From assembly GCF_000092065.1 (NCBI RefSeq), contig NC_009364.1, positions 186,001 through 250,000 on the forward strand: 64,000 nt of DNA, in the 5' to 3' direction. Source of the stretch: Ostreococcus lucimarinus CCE9901. Taxonomy: Eukaryota > Chlorophyta > Mamiellophyceae > Mamiellales > Bathycoccaceae. Of the stretch, positions 38,607-49,705 are shown in pieces (position 1 is the first letter of the stretch; every line of letters starts with the position of its first letter). Below the pieces are notes generated by a model. It saw only the letters and a list, made by a program, of their open reading frames with translations, did no database searches and was not told the origin of the DNA. The translations under genes and the position numbers were made by a program.

Positions 38607-39567
38607 GCCGCGCGACGACGCGCGCGCGAGAGACTATCGCGTGCTCTACGACCGCGACGCGCGCGCGCTGCGCGATAATCACACCGATCCGCGGACGTTT
38701 CTCGCGCGCATGCGATTGAACAAAAGCGTCAAGACGCGGTCGTTCGCGACGAGCGCGCGCGCGGCGTGGACGATCTCGCAGCAGTGCGCGGTGGTGGTGA
38801 TACACAGCGGCGCGCACGGCGCGATCGCGGACGGCGCGGTGCGCGCGCGGACGCTGGTGCGGTGGGAGACGCGGGCGCTGGGCGTCGGGCTGGCGGCGTG
38901 GGCGCTGGGCGGCGACGGATCGAGCGCGGAGGGATCGGTGAAGCTCGGGCGCGCGGGAAGGGCGTGGCGGTCGATTCGATTGGGCGCGCTCACGCTCGGG
39001 GGGCTCGTGGCGCTGACGCCGCTGTGTCAGACGATGACGGCGGCGGTGAGCGACGATACGGCGGCGACGTGCGCGACGCTCGCGCTCGCGCTCTACGCCA
39101 TCACGTACGATTACGCGTTCGTGAATCTCGAGACGAAACAGCTCGCGAGTTCGTTTTCGCTCGGAGCGTCCATGTTCGCGTCGTTGCTCATGGCGAGTCG
39201 TTTGGACGATCCCGCGAGCGTCTTCGCCGACGTCTTGCTCGCGCTCGAGTGTTACGTGTTATCGCCGTACGTCTGGCGCGCCATTCGCGCCTTCTCCACG
39301 ACGCTTCATCTCGTCGTGGTGTTCGCACTACACATCATCGCGTTCACCGTCGCGCGGGCGCGCGACGAGACTTTGGCGTGGGCGTACGTCGTCGGCGTCT
39401 TTCTTCTCGCCGTCGTCGCGCCGGCGTCGCTCGTTCGGCTCGCCGCGAGCGGTAAGCGTCAAATCGCCGGTCCGTGGGACGAGGCGTTGCCCAAGCTGTA
39501 TTTATTCAAGGACACCGTGCGCGCGGCCGGGGTGCCGCGGTACCGCCACTGGGCGGCGAACAAGTAG
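38605..39567 (+). CDS. PIGC: GPI-GlcNAc transferase subunit C (PIG-C/GPI2)
   Basis: 320 residues from the ATG at 38605. PIG-C is a multi-pass subunit of the ER complex that makes GlcNAc-PI, the first step of GPI anchors. Family blocks: the N-terminal NHTDPRTFLARMRLNKSVKT (from yeast/human ...F+..++.N), LTPLCQTMTAAVSDDTAATC, TYDYAFVNLETKQLASSFSL with GASMFASLLMASRL, and LALECYVLSPYVWRAIRAFS. At least six hydrophobic helices follow from residue ~45 to 295. Length fits the family (~300). The frame is open to 38548 but that overlaps the USP coding region. Confidence 0.88.
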   Translation: MPRDDARARDYRVLYDRDARALRDNHTDPRTFLARMRLNKSVKTRSFATSARAAWTISQQCAVVVIHSGAHGAIADGAVRARTLVRWETRALGVGLAAWALGGDGSSAEGSVKLGRAGRAWRSIRLGALTLGGLVALTPLCQTMTAAVSDDTAATCATLALALYAITYDYAFVNLETKQLASSFSLGASMFASLLMASRLDDPASVFADVLLALECYVLSPYVWRAIRAFSTTLHLVVVFALHIIAFTVARARDETLAWAYVVGVFLLAVVAPASLVRLAASGKRQIAGPWDEALPKLYLFKDTVRAAGVPRYRHWAANK

Positions 39568-39613
39568 CCTTAGCTCTCTAGCCGACGTCTCTCGCGCTCT
39601 CGCGCGCCGCGTC

Positions 39614-39618
39614 TGTAA
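39614..39618 (+). terminator. TGTAA poly(A)-signal candidate after PIG-C
   Basis: 47 nt after the stop codon. Confidence 0.45.
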
Positions 39619-39844
39619 TTTCTTTCTTCTAAACCCTCAGTGTGGGTCCGGCGCTGAGATCGTCAGAGCGCGACGCCTCGCGCTTTCCAACTCGCGTCTT
39701 CGGCGATCGAGCGACGCAACACTTCCTCCCGCCGCGTCTCCGCGCGCGCGCTCGCCCCGAGCGCGCGCACCGCGCGCGGAAAGTGTCGTCTTCTCGAACG
39801 ATCGCGCCGAAGCACGAAATCTTGCGCGCGCATTTTCTCACGAA

Positions 39845-42800
39845 ATGAGCGTTCACGATCGGTTCCCGCACTCGACCGCGGAGCTGTGCCGCGTAAACGC
39901 GGTGCAGTTTGGGGTGTTGTCGCCCGATGAGATCGTACGTGCATCGAACGCGCGCGCGCGCGAAGCGAAGGCGCGAAAGAGCGCCGGCGCGGGAGATCTT
40001 CGAGAGGGCGAGGCGGCGAGGGCGAACGCGCGACGCGGGCGACGAAGGCGAGCGAGCGCGCACTGACCGAACGTGAAACTTTCGCGCGATAGCGTAAAAT
40101 GTCCGTGTGCGCGATCGAGACGAGCGAGACGTACGAGAAGGGTAGACCCAAGCGAGGGGGTTTGTCCGATCCGCGCATGGGGACGATGGATCGCGGCGCG
40201 GTGTGCGAGACGGACGGGTGCGACAGCGTGCAGACGCCGGGTTACTTTGGGCATCTTGAGTTGGCGAAACCGGTGTACCATCATGGGTTCATCAACGTCG
40301 TGTTGAGAATTCTGAGATGCGTCGGATACTCGTCTTCGCAATTGTTGCTGCACAAGGACGAGGACCCAAAGTTTGCGCAGTTGATGCGAATCAAGAACCC
40401 GAAAAACCGATTGAAGAAACTCACCGACGCGTGTAAAACCAAGAGCGTGTGTCCGTACACCGGGACGGCGCAACCGCAGTATCGTTTGGAGGGAATGAAG
40501 ATCACCGCCGAGTTCAAGCACCGCGACGAGGAGCTGTTGCCGGAAGGTGGCGAACGCAAGGTGATCGTCACCGCGGAGCGCGCGTTACAGATCTTGAAGG
40601 CGATTTCTGACGAGGATTGCCGTGCGCTGGGTCTCGACCCCGAGCACGCGCGTCCGGATTGGTTCATCTTGCAAGTGATGCCCGTGCCGCCGCCGCCGGT
40701 TCGTCCGTCGGTGTCGTTCGACGCTTCCACGCGCTCGGAGGACGATTTGACGGTCAAGCTCATGGAAATCGTGAGAACGAATAAAAATTTAGAGAGACAA
40801 GAACAAAATGGAGCGCCGCAGCACGTCATTTTAGAATTTACAGAGCTGCTTCAGTATCACATCATGACCTTCATGGACAACACGGTGGCTGGCATGCCGC
40901 GAGCGCTCACGCGCAGCGGCCGAAGCATTAAATCCATTTCAGAGCGTTTGAAGGGCAAGGCGGGTAGAATTCGAGGCAACTTGATGGGTAAGCGCGTGGA
41001 TTTCTCTGCGCGTACCGTCATTACGCCCGATCCAAACTTGATGCTCGACGAGCTCGGAGTTCCGTGGTCCATCGCGTTGAACATGACGTATCCGGAAACC
41101 GTGACGCCGTACAACATCGATCGCCTTCAACGATTGGTCGAGAACGGCCCGCATCCACCTCCTGGTGAGACCGGTGCGCGTTACATCATTCGTGAGGATG
41201 GTCAGCGACTCGATCTTCGCTTCTTGAAGAAGTCGAGCGAGAAGCGTCTCGAGTACGGTTACAAAGTTGAACGTCACATGGTGAACGGAGACGTCGTCCT
41301 GTTCAATCGTCAACCTTCTTTGCACAAGATGTCCATCATGGGTCATCGCGTCCGAATCATGCCTTACTCGACGTTCAGATTGAACTTGTCTGTCACGCCG
41401 CCATACAACGCTGATTTTGATGGGGATGAAATGAACATGCACCTTCCGCAGTCTTACGAGACACGCGCGGAGGTGAAGGAGTTGATGATGGTACCGAAAA
41501 TGATCGTATCGCCCCAGGCCAACAAGCCCGTGATGGCTATCGTGCAAGACACCTTGTTGGGTTGCCGCTTGATCACGAAGCGCGACACCTTCATCACAAA
41601 GGACGTCTTCATGAACATCATCATGTGGTTGGAGGATTGGGACGGGAAGGTGCCGAAGCCGGCTATCCTCAAACCCCAACCTTTGTGGACTGGTAAACAA
41701 GTGTTTTCGATGATGTTACCGAAGGTGAACTTGCTTCGCACGAGTGCGTGGGCCAAGGACTCCGACGACATGGCTTTCAGCGTGGACGACACCGGTGTCC
41801 GAATTGAACAAGGCGAATTGCTCACCGGGACGCTGTGCAAGAAGACTATGGGTAGCGGCGGTGGCGGTTTGATCCACGTGACCTGGGAAGAGTGGGGTCC
41901 CATCGCCGCACGCGGGCTCATCTCTCAGACGCAGACGCTCGTCAACTACTGGGTGCTCCACCACGGTTTCACCGTCGGCATTGCGGATACCATTGCGGAC
42001 GACGAGACAATGTTCTCCATTAACAACACCATCACCAAGGCTAAAGCTGACGTGAAGGAAGTCATCAAACTCGCACAAAACAATGAACTCGAGTTGCAAC
42101 CGGGTATGACGATGCAACAATCGTTCGAACAGAAGGTGAACCAAATCTTGAACAAGGCGCGTGATAACGCTGGTAACTCGGCGCAAAACTCGCTTATGGA
42201 TACCAACAATGTCAAGATGATGGTGACGGCCGGTTCGAAGGGTTCGTTCTTGAACATTTCGCAGATGATTGCGTGTGTAGGACAACAAAACGTAGAAGGA
42301 AAACGTATTCCGTACGGTTTCAAAGGCAGAACATTGCCGCACTTTAGCAAGGATGATTTCGGTCCCGAGTCGCGTGGTTTCGTCGAGAACTCGTATTTGC
42401 GTGGTTTGACTCCTCAGGAGTTCTTTTTCCACGCCATGGGTGGCCGAGAAGGTTTGATCGATACTGCAGTTAAGACGTCTGAAACTGGTTACATCCAACG
42501 TCGTCTTGTCAAGGCTATGGAGGACGTGGTTGTCAAGTACGACGGCACTGTGCGTAACAGCGTCGGCGACGTCATCCAGTTCTTGTACGGCGAGGACGGC
42601 ATGGACGCGACCATGATTGAAAGCCAATCCATCGATACGTTGCGTTTCAGCGTGAAGGAGTTCGCGGCGAAGTTCCACATCGATCCAGATGTCCCGGGCT
42701 TTAACAATGGCTGGTTGAGCGAGGAGCAAGCGAGCGAACTCGCGCACACTGCAAAGGTGCGCGAGATTCTTGACGCAGAATGGGATCGACTTCAGCGCGA

Positions 42801-44943
42801 CCGAGTCGAACTGCGAACGATTTGTCCCACAGGGGATCCTCACGTGCACTTACCAGTGAACATGAAGCGTATCTTGTGGAATGCACAAAAGCAGTACGGC
42901 CTGTACCGACCGGATTCTGGCGAAGAAGAGGTCAAGGTGACGCACATCATCGAGAGCGTCGCTGAACTTTTGCCGAAGCTCATCGTGGTGCCTGGTACAG
43001 ATCCGTTATCCGTCGAAGCGCAAAGAAACGGTACGATGCTATTTTTCGCGCACGTGCGCGCCAATTTGGCAGCCAAGCGCGTGCTGAAAGAACACAAGCT
43101 CACGCGCGCCGGCTTCGACTGGGTCATCGGCGAAATCGAATCACGCTTCAAGATGGCACTTGCGCCGCCCGGTGATGGTATTGGCACGGTTGCCGCGCAA
43201 TCAATCGGTGAGCCGGCGACGCAGATGACGTTGAATACGTTCCACTTCGCCGGTGTGTCCGCCAAGAACGTGACCCTTGGTGTGCCGCGCTTGAAAGAAA
43301 TCATCAACATCGCGAAGAGCATCAAGACGCCAAGCTTGACGATCGCACTCAAGCCAGAGTTAGCTGGTGACAGAACGAGAGCGAAGGACTGTCAAGCGAG
43401 CCTAGAGTACACCACGCTCCACAGCGTTGCCGCAGTCACCGAGGTTCACTACGATCCAGATCCCACGGACACTGTCATCGAGGAAGACCGCGAATTCGTT
43501 CGCGCGTACTACGAAATGCCAGACGAAGACGTTGACCCGTCGCGCATGTCCCCATGGTTGTTGCGTATCGAGCTTAACCGTGAGATGATGGTAGACAAGA
43601 AGCTCCTCATGGCGGATGTTGCGGAGAGAATCAACGAAGATTTCGCCGGCGACTTGAGCTGCATCTTCAACGACGACAACTCTGAAAAGTTGGTGTTGAG
43701 AATTAGAATCATGAACCCCGAAGGCGTGAAATACGAGGACGCCTCGACCGAGGACGAAGTATTCTTGAAGCGTCTCGAGACGCAGATGTTGAGCAACCTT
43801 GCATTGCGCGGTATTCCAGACATTAAGAAGGTTTTCATCCGCGAAGCCAAACAAAACGCCATCAACAGCAAGACGGAGCTCTTCGAGAAAACCACCGAGT
43901 GGATGTTGGACACCGAAGGCGTCAACTTGCTCGAAGTCATGGCACATCCGGACGTCGACTTCACGAGAACTACATCTAACCACTTGATTGAAGTGATTCA
44001 AGTTCTTGGCATCGAAGCGGTGCGCAATACGCTCTTGCGTGAGTTGCGTGGTGTGATTGAGTTCGACGGTTCGTACGTGAACTACAGACATCTCGCGATT
44101 CTCGTCGAAGTGATGACATACCGTGGTCACTTGATGTCGATTACGCGACACGGCATCAACCGCGTGGAGACCGGTCCGCTCATGCGCTGCAGCTTCGAAG
44201 AAACTGTCGACATTCTCATGGAGGCGTCGGCGTTCTCTGAGCGAGACAATATGACTGGGCCGAGCGAGAATATCATGCTCGGGCAGTTCTGTCCGATCGG
44301 TACCGGGGAGTTCAAGCTGCACTTGAACGACGAGTTGTTACAAGATGCAGTTGAGTTAGAACTGTTCGGGGATGGATCTAGGACCCCTGGACACGGCGGA
44401 ATGATGACGCCGGGGCGCGATGGAACGCCCGGTTGGGGATCAAAGTCGCCGAGTTTCTTGTTGAGTCCAGGTGGACATCAAAGTCCGTTCGATACAAGCA
44501 TGGCATTCTCGCCGTACTCCGATGGCATGGCGTTCTCACCGGGAATGTCCCCTGGTGGTTTTGGAGGTTACTCCCCCACGAGTCCAGCGTATTCTCCGAC
44601 GAGCCCAGCATACTCCCCCACGAGTCCGGCGTACTCGCCCACGAGCCCAGCGTACTCGCCCACGAGTCCAGCGTACTCGCCCACGAGCCCGGCTTACTCG
44701 CCCACGAGTCCAGCGTACTCCCCCACGAGTCCAGCGTACTCCCCCACGAGTCCGGCGTACTCGCCCACGAGCCCAGCGTACTCGCCCACGAGTCCAGCGT
44801 ACTCGCCCACGAGCCCGGCTTACTCGCCCACGAGTCCAGCGTACTCCCCCACGAGTCCAGCGTACTCCCCCACGAGTCCGGCGTACTCGCCCACGAGCCC
44901 AGCGTACTCCCCGAAAGAGGAAGAAGAAAACGAAGAAGAATAG
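39845..44943 (+). CDS. RPB1: RNA polymerase II largest subunit RPB1, two exons
   Basis: Exons 39845-39934 and 40093-44943 give 1646 residues. The join SPDEI/RKMSVCAIETSETYEKG rebuilds the invariant N-terminus; donor GTACGT, branch ACTGAC (40062-40067), acceptor TAG (40092). The active-site metal motif NADFDGDEMNMH is present, as are the clamp RMGTMDRG region, the rudder/bridge helix part (FFHAMGGREGLIDTAVKTSE) and the trigger loop (NTFHFAGVSAKNVTLGVPRL). The C-terminal domain has 16 consecutive YSPTSPA heptads (44569-44904) then YSPKEEEENEEE. Every heptad has Ala at position 7, so Ser2 and Ser5 phosphosites are kept and Ser7/Lys7 marks are absent. It ends convergent with fumarase. Confidence 0.98.
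44569..44904 (+). repeat. CTD heptad array, 16 x 21 bp
   Basis: Sixteen tandem 21-bp units, each coding YSPTSPA. From unit 3 on (44611-44904) the synonymous differences recur exactly every six units (126 bp), so units 3-8 are repeated in 9-14 and begin again in 15-16. Confidence 0.95.
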
Positions 44944-45048
44944 AGGAAAGGAGACAACTGTTTGTTTTAATGCATCACTGCACAGTTACGTTGCACAAGA
45001 TTTTGTTTACAACAACTTTCGGCGCCGCGCTCGATTATAATAAACTGT

Positions 45049-46572
45049 TCACAGTTTTGACTGTGGGCGCGTCATTTCTTCAGGCTTTATCCATTCATCG
45101 AACTGTTCGTTCGTCAGTAAACCGAGCGCGATGCCAGCTTCGCGTAAAGTTAAACCTTCGGCGTGTGCTTTTTTCGAAATTTTTGCGGCGTTGTCGTACC
45201 CGATCTTCGGCAGCAAGCTGGTGACGAGCATTAAGCTGCTTCGCATGAGCGCGTCGATGCGCTCGATGTTTGGTTCGATACCAACGACGCAGTTTTGCGT
45301 GAAGCTGATGACCGAATCAGAAAGGAGCGCGATGGAGTTCAGGTTGTTGTGAGCGATCAGAGGCTTAGCTACGTTGAGCTCAAAGTGGGAGCTCGCGGAA
45401 CCGCCGATGGTGACCGCGAGATCGTTACCGATGACTTGCGCGCACACCTGCATCAGACTTTCGCACTGCGTCGGGTTCACCTTACCAGGCATGATACTGC
45501 TTCCGGGCTCGTTTTCAGGCAGCTGAAGTTCGCCGAGTCCGGCGCGAGGTCCAGAGCCGAGAAGACGAATATCGTTGGCAATTTTCAACAACGAAATCGC
45601 GATAGTCTTCAACAGACCGGACAGCGCGGACTGCGCGTCGTGTGCGGCGAGCGCCTCAAACTTATTTGGCGCGCTCACGAACGGCAAACCGGTTAATAGG
45701 GAGATTTCCGCCGCCATCGCCTCGCCGAAACCTGGTGGCGAGTTTAGCCCCGTGCCGACGGCGGTGCCGCCGATGGCGAGCTCGAGCAAGTGAATGAGCG
45801 CACCTTTGGCGCGCACGAGAGAATTCTTGCACTGTTGCTCGTACCCACTGAATTCTTGCGCGAGCGTGATCGGGACGGCGTCTTGAAGATGCGTTCTGCC
45901 GATTTTCACTATGCCTCCCCACGCGAGCACTTTCTGGTGCAACGCCTCCTGCAGCATTTTCAACGCCGGAATCAGCCGCTCTTGCACTTCGTGCGCGGTG
46001 GCGATGGACATAGCGGTCGGAAACGTATCGTTACTCGACTGCGATTTGTTGACGTGATCGTTCGGGTGAATCGGAGACTTGGTCCCGACGGCGCCGCCGA
46101 GCACGCGCGAATTCGCGTAATTCGAGATGACCTCGTTCAGATTCATGTTCGTCTGCGTCCCACTTCCCGTTTGCCACACGGCGAGCGGAAAATGATCATC
46201 CAACCGTCCCTCCACCACCTCCCGCGCCGCCTTTCGAATCGCATCCGCCAATCTCGGCTCCAGTCCCCCCGCCCGTTCGTTCACCGTCGCCGCCGCGTAC
46301 TTGACGATGGCCAAGCTTCGCACGATCGCCACCGGCATCTTCTCCCCCCCGATCCTAAAATTCTGCAGCGACCGCTGCGTCTGCGCCCCCCACAGCTTAT
46401 CCGCGGGCACGCGCACCTCTCCCATCGTGTCCGTCTCGACGCGCCACCCGCGCTCGCCCTCACCGCTCGCCGTCGTCGTCGGCGCGAGCGACGTCCCGTG
46501 CGCGACGATCCGCGTCTCGTCCCGCGCGTTCGACGCCCGCATCAGCTCCACCAACCGCTCCGCGAACGGCAT
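45049..46572 (-). CDS. Class II fumarate hydratase (fumarase)
   Basis: 507 residues from the ATG at 46572. It converts fumarate to malate in the TCA cycle. Family blocks: [78 protein letters not shown] and the superfamily signature [15 protein letters not shown] with its catalytic Ser. The end ([20 protein letters not shown]) is typical of class II. The first ~45 residues are extra but not clearly a mitochondrial leader ([14 protein letters not shown]), so location is uncertain. Intron-free. Confidence 0.96.
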   Translation of the reverse strand: MPFAERLVELMRASNARDETRIVAHGTSLAPTTTASGEGERGWRVETDTMGEVRVPADKLWGAQTQRSLQNFRIGGEKMPVAIVRSLAIVKYAAATVNERAGGLEPRLADAIRKAAREVVEGRLDDHFPLAVWQTGSGTQTNMNLNEVISNYANSRVLGGAVGTKSPIHPNDHVNKSQSSNDTFPTAMSIATAHEVQERLIPALKMLQEALHQKVLAWGGIVKIGRTHLQDAVPITLAQEFSGYEQQCKNSLVRAKGALIHLLELAIGGTAVGTGLNSPPGFGEAMAAEISLLTGLPFVSAPNKFEALAAHDAQSALSGLLKTIAISLLKIANDIRLLGSGPRAGLGELQLPENEPGSSIMPGKVNPTQCESLMQVCAQVIGNDLAVTIGGSASSHFELNVAKPLIAHNNLNSIALLSDSVISFTQNCVVGIEPNIERIDALMRSSLMLVTSLLPKIGYDNAAKISKKAHAEGLTLREAGIALGLLTNEQFDEWIKPEEMTRPQSKL

Positions 46573-47217
46573 CGCCTCTCGCGCGTCGCGTCGACCCGGT
46601 CGCGAGGATTCGATTCAATCCGCGTAACGACCCGCGTCGCGTCGCGCGCGCCGACTCGATCGAATCCTCGCGCGCGCGTCGCGCGTCGCGCGCGTCGCGT
46701 CGCTCGCGCGCGAACGGCGCGTCGCGCCCGTTTTTTATTCGCCGTCCGCGGCGTTCGCGCGTCGACGCGTGCCGACGCCGCGTCGCGTCGCGTCGCGCGA
46801 CGCGTCGACGCGGCCGTTCGCGAATCGCGACGGTCGCGCGCGGCGCGCGAATCGACGTCGCCGCGCCCCGCGCGCGCGCGGCGCGACGCCCGCGACGCGC
46901 GCGACGGCGCGCGAAAATTTTTATCGCGCGTTTCGCGTCGACGCGCGCGCGCCGGGCGTCGCGACGGCGATGCGGCGGCGCATCGCGCGCGCATCGCGCG
47001 CGCATCGCGCGTCCGCGACGCGCGGCACTGCGCGCCTCGCGACGTCTCGCGCGTCGATCCGACCGACGCGCGCGCGGACGGACGAAGAGCTCGGCGACGC
47101 GCGCGGCGCGGACGCACGACGAGCGCGGCGCGCGTCATCGCGCGCGTCGCGCGCGCGCGCGGCGCGAGCGCGAGGGGCGCGCGCGACGGACGGCGACGCG
47201 CGGCGACGACGCGCGCG
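46573..47217. other. 645-bp CpG-rich region between fumarase and MYG1 starts
   Basis: Divergent promoter region made nearly entirely of GCG/CGC strings; open reading frames here are Arg/Ala-rich shadows. It includes an 11-bp tandem repeat at 46981-47011. I see no TATA box, RNA gene or conserved ORF. Confidence 0.5.
46981..47011. repeat. 11-bp tandem repeat (CATCGCGCGCG, about 3 copies)
   Basis: Two perfect and one imperfect unit within the CpG-rich region before MYG1. Confidence 0.7.
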
Positions 47218-48231
47218 ATGACGAACGAGGCGAAGCGGACGAAGGCGCAGACGACGATCGCGACGCACGACGGCGCGTTTCACTGCGACGAGGCGCTCGG
47301 GTGTCACCTGCTGCGAAGGACGCGCGCGTTCGCGGGCGCGGCGATCGACCGCTCGCGAGACGGCGAGCGATGGGCCAAGGCGGACGTCGTCATCGACGTC
47401 GGCGCGGTGTACGACGCGGAGAAGAGGCTGTACGATCATCATCAGCGGGAGTTCGCGGAGACGTTCGGACGGGGGTTCGGGACGAAGCTGTCGAGCGCGG
47501 GGTTGGTGTACAAGCACTACGGGGAGGAAATCGTGCGCGAGGCGTTGACGCGAGCGAAGCGCGGCGAGGCGCCGGATGAGAAGACGGTGGAGAAGATTTA
47601 CGTGAAGATGTACGAAGAATTCATCGAGGGCGTGGACGCGATCGATAACGGGGTGAACATGTACGATACGGATGCGAAGGCAAAGTACAAGGACAACACC
47701 GGGTTGTCGGCGCGCGTCAAGCGATTGAATCCGGCGTGGGACGAGCCCAATTCGCCGGAAAAGCAAATGGAACAGTTCGAAAAGGCGGTGGCGTTGACCG
47801 GGGGTGAGTTCGACGACGTGCTCGAGTACTACGCGAGTAAGTGGCTTCCCGCGCGCTCGCACGTGGAGAGCGCGCTCGACAAGGCGAAGAGCGTGCACGA
47901 GAGCGGCGAAATTCTTTACCTCGAGACATTTTGTCCGTGGAAAGAGCACCTTTACGAGCTCGAAGCCGAACGTCAGATGACGACGTTGCCGAAGTTTGTG
48001 TTGTGGCAAGACCCCAAAGGTTTCCGCGTGAGCACGATCTCCCTCTCGCCCTCGAGTTTTGAGTTTCGCAAAGGCTTGCCTACGGCGTGGCGCGGTCTTC
48101 GCGACGATGACTTGAGCAAGGCGTCGGGGATTCCGGGATGCGTGTTCATCCACGCCGCTGGATTCATCGGTGGCAACGCCACCTACGATGGCGCGCTCGC
48201 CATGGCCGTAGCGGGCTTACAGATGGATTAG
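47218..48231 (+). CDS. MYG1: MYG1-family DHH-type exonuclease/hydrolase
   Basis: 337 residues from the ATG at 47218; the frame is open far upstream but only through Arg-rich shadow sequence. Motifs of the MYG1 (UPF0160) family: IATHDGAFHCDEALGCHLLR, DVVIDVGAVYDAEKRLYDHH with the DHH-like metal site, FGTKLSSAGLVYKHYG, VDAIDNGVNMYD and the C-terminal IPGCVFIHAAGFIGGNATYD. Human and yeast MYG1 are 3'-5' RNA exonucleases in nucleus and mitochondria; no leader is visible here, so nucleus/cytosol is more likely. Length matches the family (~340-380). Confidence 0.93.
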   Translation: MTNEAKRTKAQTTIATHDGAFHCDEALGCHLLRRTRAFAGAAIDRSRDGERWAKADVVIDVGAVYDAEKRLYDHHQREFAETFGRGFGTKLSSAGLVYKHYGEEIVREALTRAKRGEAPDEKTVEKIYVKMYEEFIEGVDAIDNGVNMYDTDAKAKYKDNTGLSARVKRLNPAWDEPNSPEKQMEQFEKAVALTGGEFDDVLEYYASKWLPARSHVESALDKAKSVHESGEILYLETFCPWKEHLYELEAERQMTTLPKFVLWQDPKGFRVSTISLSPSSFEFRKGLPTAWRGLRDDDLSKASGIPGCVFIHAAGFIGGNATYDGALAMAVAGLQMD

Positions 48232-48281
48232 AAGACAGACGATTTTAGAGACGCGCTTGTTGTCGTACGAACCCTCACAAC

Positions 48282-48788
48282 ATGCCTCCCAACATCCCGG
48301 GCGCGCGCCGCGGCGTGCGTCCGAGCAAAGGTTCGCGCAAAGCGAACGCCCGCGCGCACAAATTCTCCAAGCGCGCGTCCAAGCGCGGTGCGAGCGACGA
48401 CGGTCGTCCCCGTCCCCGCGGCGGCTTTGGTCTCCTGGCGCTTGTCGGCGCCGGTGTCGCCGCGCTCGTCGGTTTCGTGCTCCATCAAGCCGCGGAGTAC
48501 GAGCGCGAGAACGAGCGCGTGCGCGCGAGGCTGCGGTCGAAGCCTCGGGTGACGAGCGAGCACGCGGCGTGCCGCATGGAGTGCAGGTTCATCACGGCGG
48601 AGGAGGTCGAGCGCACGCTCGTGGACGGGAAAGTGGATGCGAGGCACAGCACGCCCAACGCGCGACCGTGTCCGAAAATAGCTCTAAACATGGGTCGCGT
48701 GCGAGCGGTTTGGGCGGATTGCGCGGACAGCACGAGGCTGGTGACGGCGATCGACGCGGAGACGAACCATCCGTGCGGGCCGTGCTGA
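48282..48788 (+). CDS. Membrane-anchored DUF4258 protein
   Basis: 168 residues. A Lys/Arg-rich N-terminus (1-48) is followed by one membrane helix (FGLLALVGAGVAALVGFVLH) and a C-terminal DUF4258-like fold: HAACRMECRFITAEEVERTL, then CPKIALNMGRVRAVWADCAD and the end TRLVTAIDAETNHPCGPC. The basic N-terminal side suggests an N-in orientation. The four C-terminal residues CGPC resemble a redox site but the motif lies at the very end, and TGA is the stop; no homology to thioredoxins is seen. Function unknown. Only 50 bp downstream of MYG1 on the same strand. Confidence 0.65.
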   Translation: MPPNIPGARRGVRPSKGSRKANARAHKFSKRASKRGASDDGRPRPRGGFGLLALVGAGVAALVGFVLHQAAEYERENERVRARLRSKPRVTSEHAACRMECRFITAEEVERTLVDGKVDARHSTPNARPCPKIALNMGRVRAVWADCADSTRLVTAIDAETNHPCGPC

Positions 48789-48842
48789 GACGCGGGACGA
48801 CGTAGTACATTTCAGAGGAGGATAGCGCGAGAGGAGAGCGAT

Positions 48843-48847
48843 TGTAA
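48843..48847 (+). terminator. TGTAA poly(A)-signal candidate after DUF4258
   Basis: 55 nt after the stop codon. Confidence 0.45.
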
Positions 48848-48882
48848 CATTAAGTAGCGCGAGGTAGAGAGATATCAAATCA

Positions 48883-49470
48883 CTATGCGGCGCGTCGCGT
48901 TTTTCCCGCACGAACGGTGGACTTTTTGACATCGCCGTCGCCGCGACTCTTCGTATTCTTCGCGCGCTTCGTCTTGGTCTTCCTCTTCTTCGGACGCTTA
49001 CGTCCGTTGGCGACCCAACGCCGAAATGCGCGCTGAATCGTGGTCGCCGAACGCACGCGCCGGAACTCTAAGAGACGCGCCTGCGCACGCGCTTCGCGCT
49101 TTGCTGCCGCCGCCCTCTCGGCGCGCTCGCGAATCGCTTCGACTTCGCTCGCCAACTGCGCGTTGGCGTTCTGAATCTCGCGCAAGACGTCGCGCGCGCC
49201 ATCACACTTCACGTCCAATGCCGACATACGCGCGCGCGACGTCGCGCAGTCTCGCTCGGATGCCGCGCCTACTGCGCGCACGGCGGCTCGGTGCCGCTCG
49301 AGCGTCGTCGCCGAGCGCGTCTCCAGCGCCTTTAACTCCCGCCTCAAGTCATCAATCTCAGCCTCTCGCGCGCGCTTCGCAAACGCACGCTCGTGCGACA
49401 ACGACTTTACGCGAACAGATATCTCGATCCTCGCCGTTCGAGCGGCGCGCGCGCGTCTACTCGCCCACAT
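48883..49470 (-). CDS. Coiled-coil protein with one IQ motif
   Basis: 195 residues, helical coiled coil over residues ~20-140 (EAEIDDLRRELKALETRSAT; EIQNANAQLASEVEAIRERA), then one IQ calmodulin-binding motif (TTIQRAFRRWVANGR) and a Lys/Arg-rich tail. Coil, single IQ, poly-basic tail is the layout of dynein regulatory complex protein 10 (DRC10/IQCD), but simple layouts of this kind are easily met by chance, and Ostreococcus has no flagellum. The ORF is well formed and its end has good composition; call it an IQ coiled-coil protein. Divergent from the selenoprotein gene. Confidence 0.6.
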   Translation of the reverse strand: MWASRRARAARTARIEISVRVKSLSHERAFAKRAREAEIDDLRRELKALETRSATTLERHRAAVRAVGAASERDCATSRARMSALDVKCDGARDVLREIQNANAQLASEVEAIRERAERAAAAKREARAQARLLEFRRVRSATTIQRAFRRWVANGRKRPKKRKTKTKRAKNTKSRGDGDVKKSTVRAGKTRRAA

Positions 49471-49705
49471 TCGCTCGACCGAAAATAGAAGCCCGGTAAG
49501 ATTAGAATACCAGGCGTCTCGCGCAGCGGACGCCTCGTCGCGCGCGCGCGCCGTTCAAGGTTAAAATTCGCGAGATCAAAATCGCCACGCGCCGATTCGT
49601 CGCGCGGCGTGAGCGCGCGCGACCGCTTGAGGCCCAGCCGCGTCTTGAACTGAGGCTCGTTCGCGCCTGTAGCATACGAAACGCCACTACGACGCGTGAC
49701 GCGTC

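Noticed and set aside
45790-47217. 476-residue N-terminal extension of MYG1
   Set aside because: Arg-rich shadow overlapping fumarase in antisense; MYG1 homology starts at 47218.
48777-48788. Second selenoprotein at the DUF4258 end (CGPC then TGA)
   Set aside because: No SECIS-like structure downstream and no family sequence continues after TGA.
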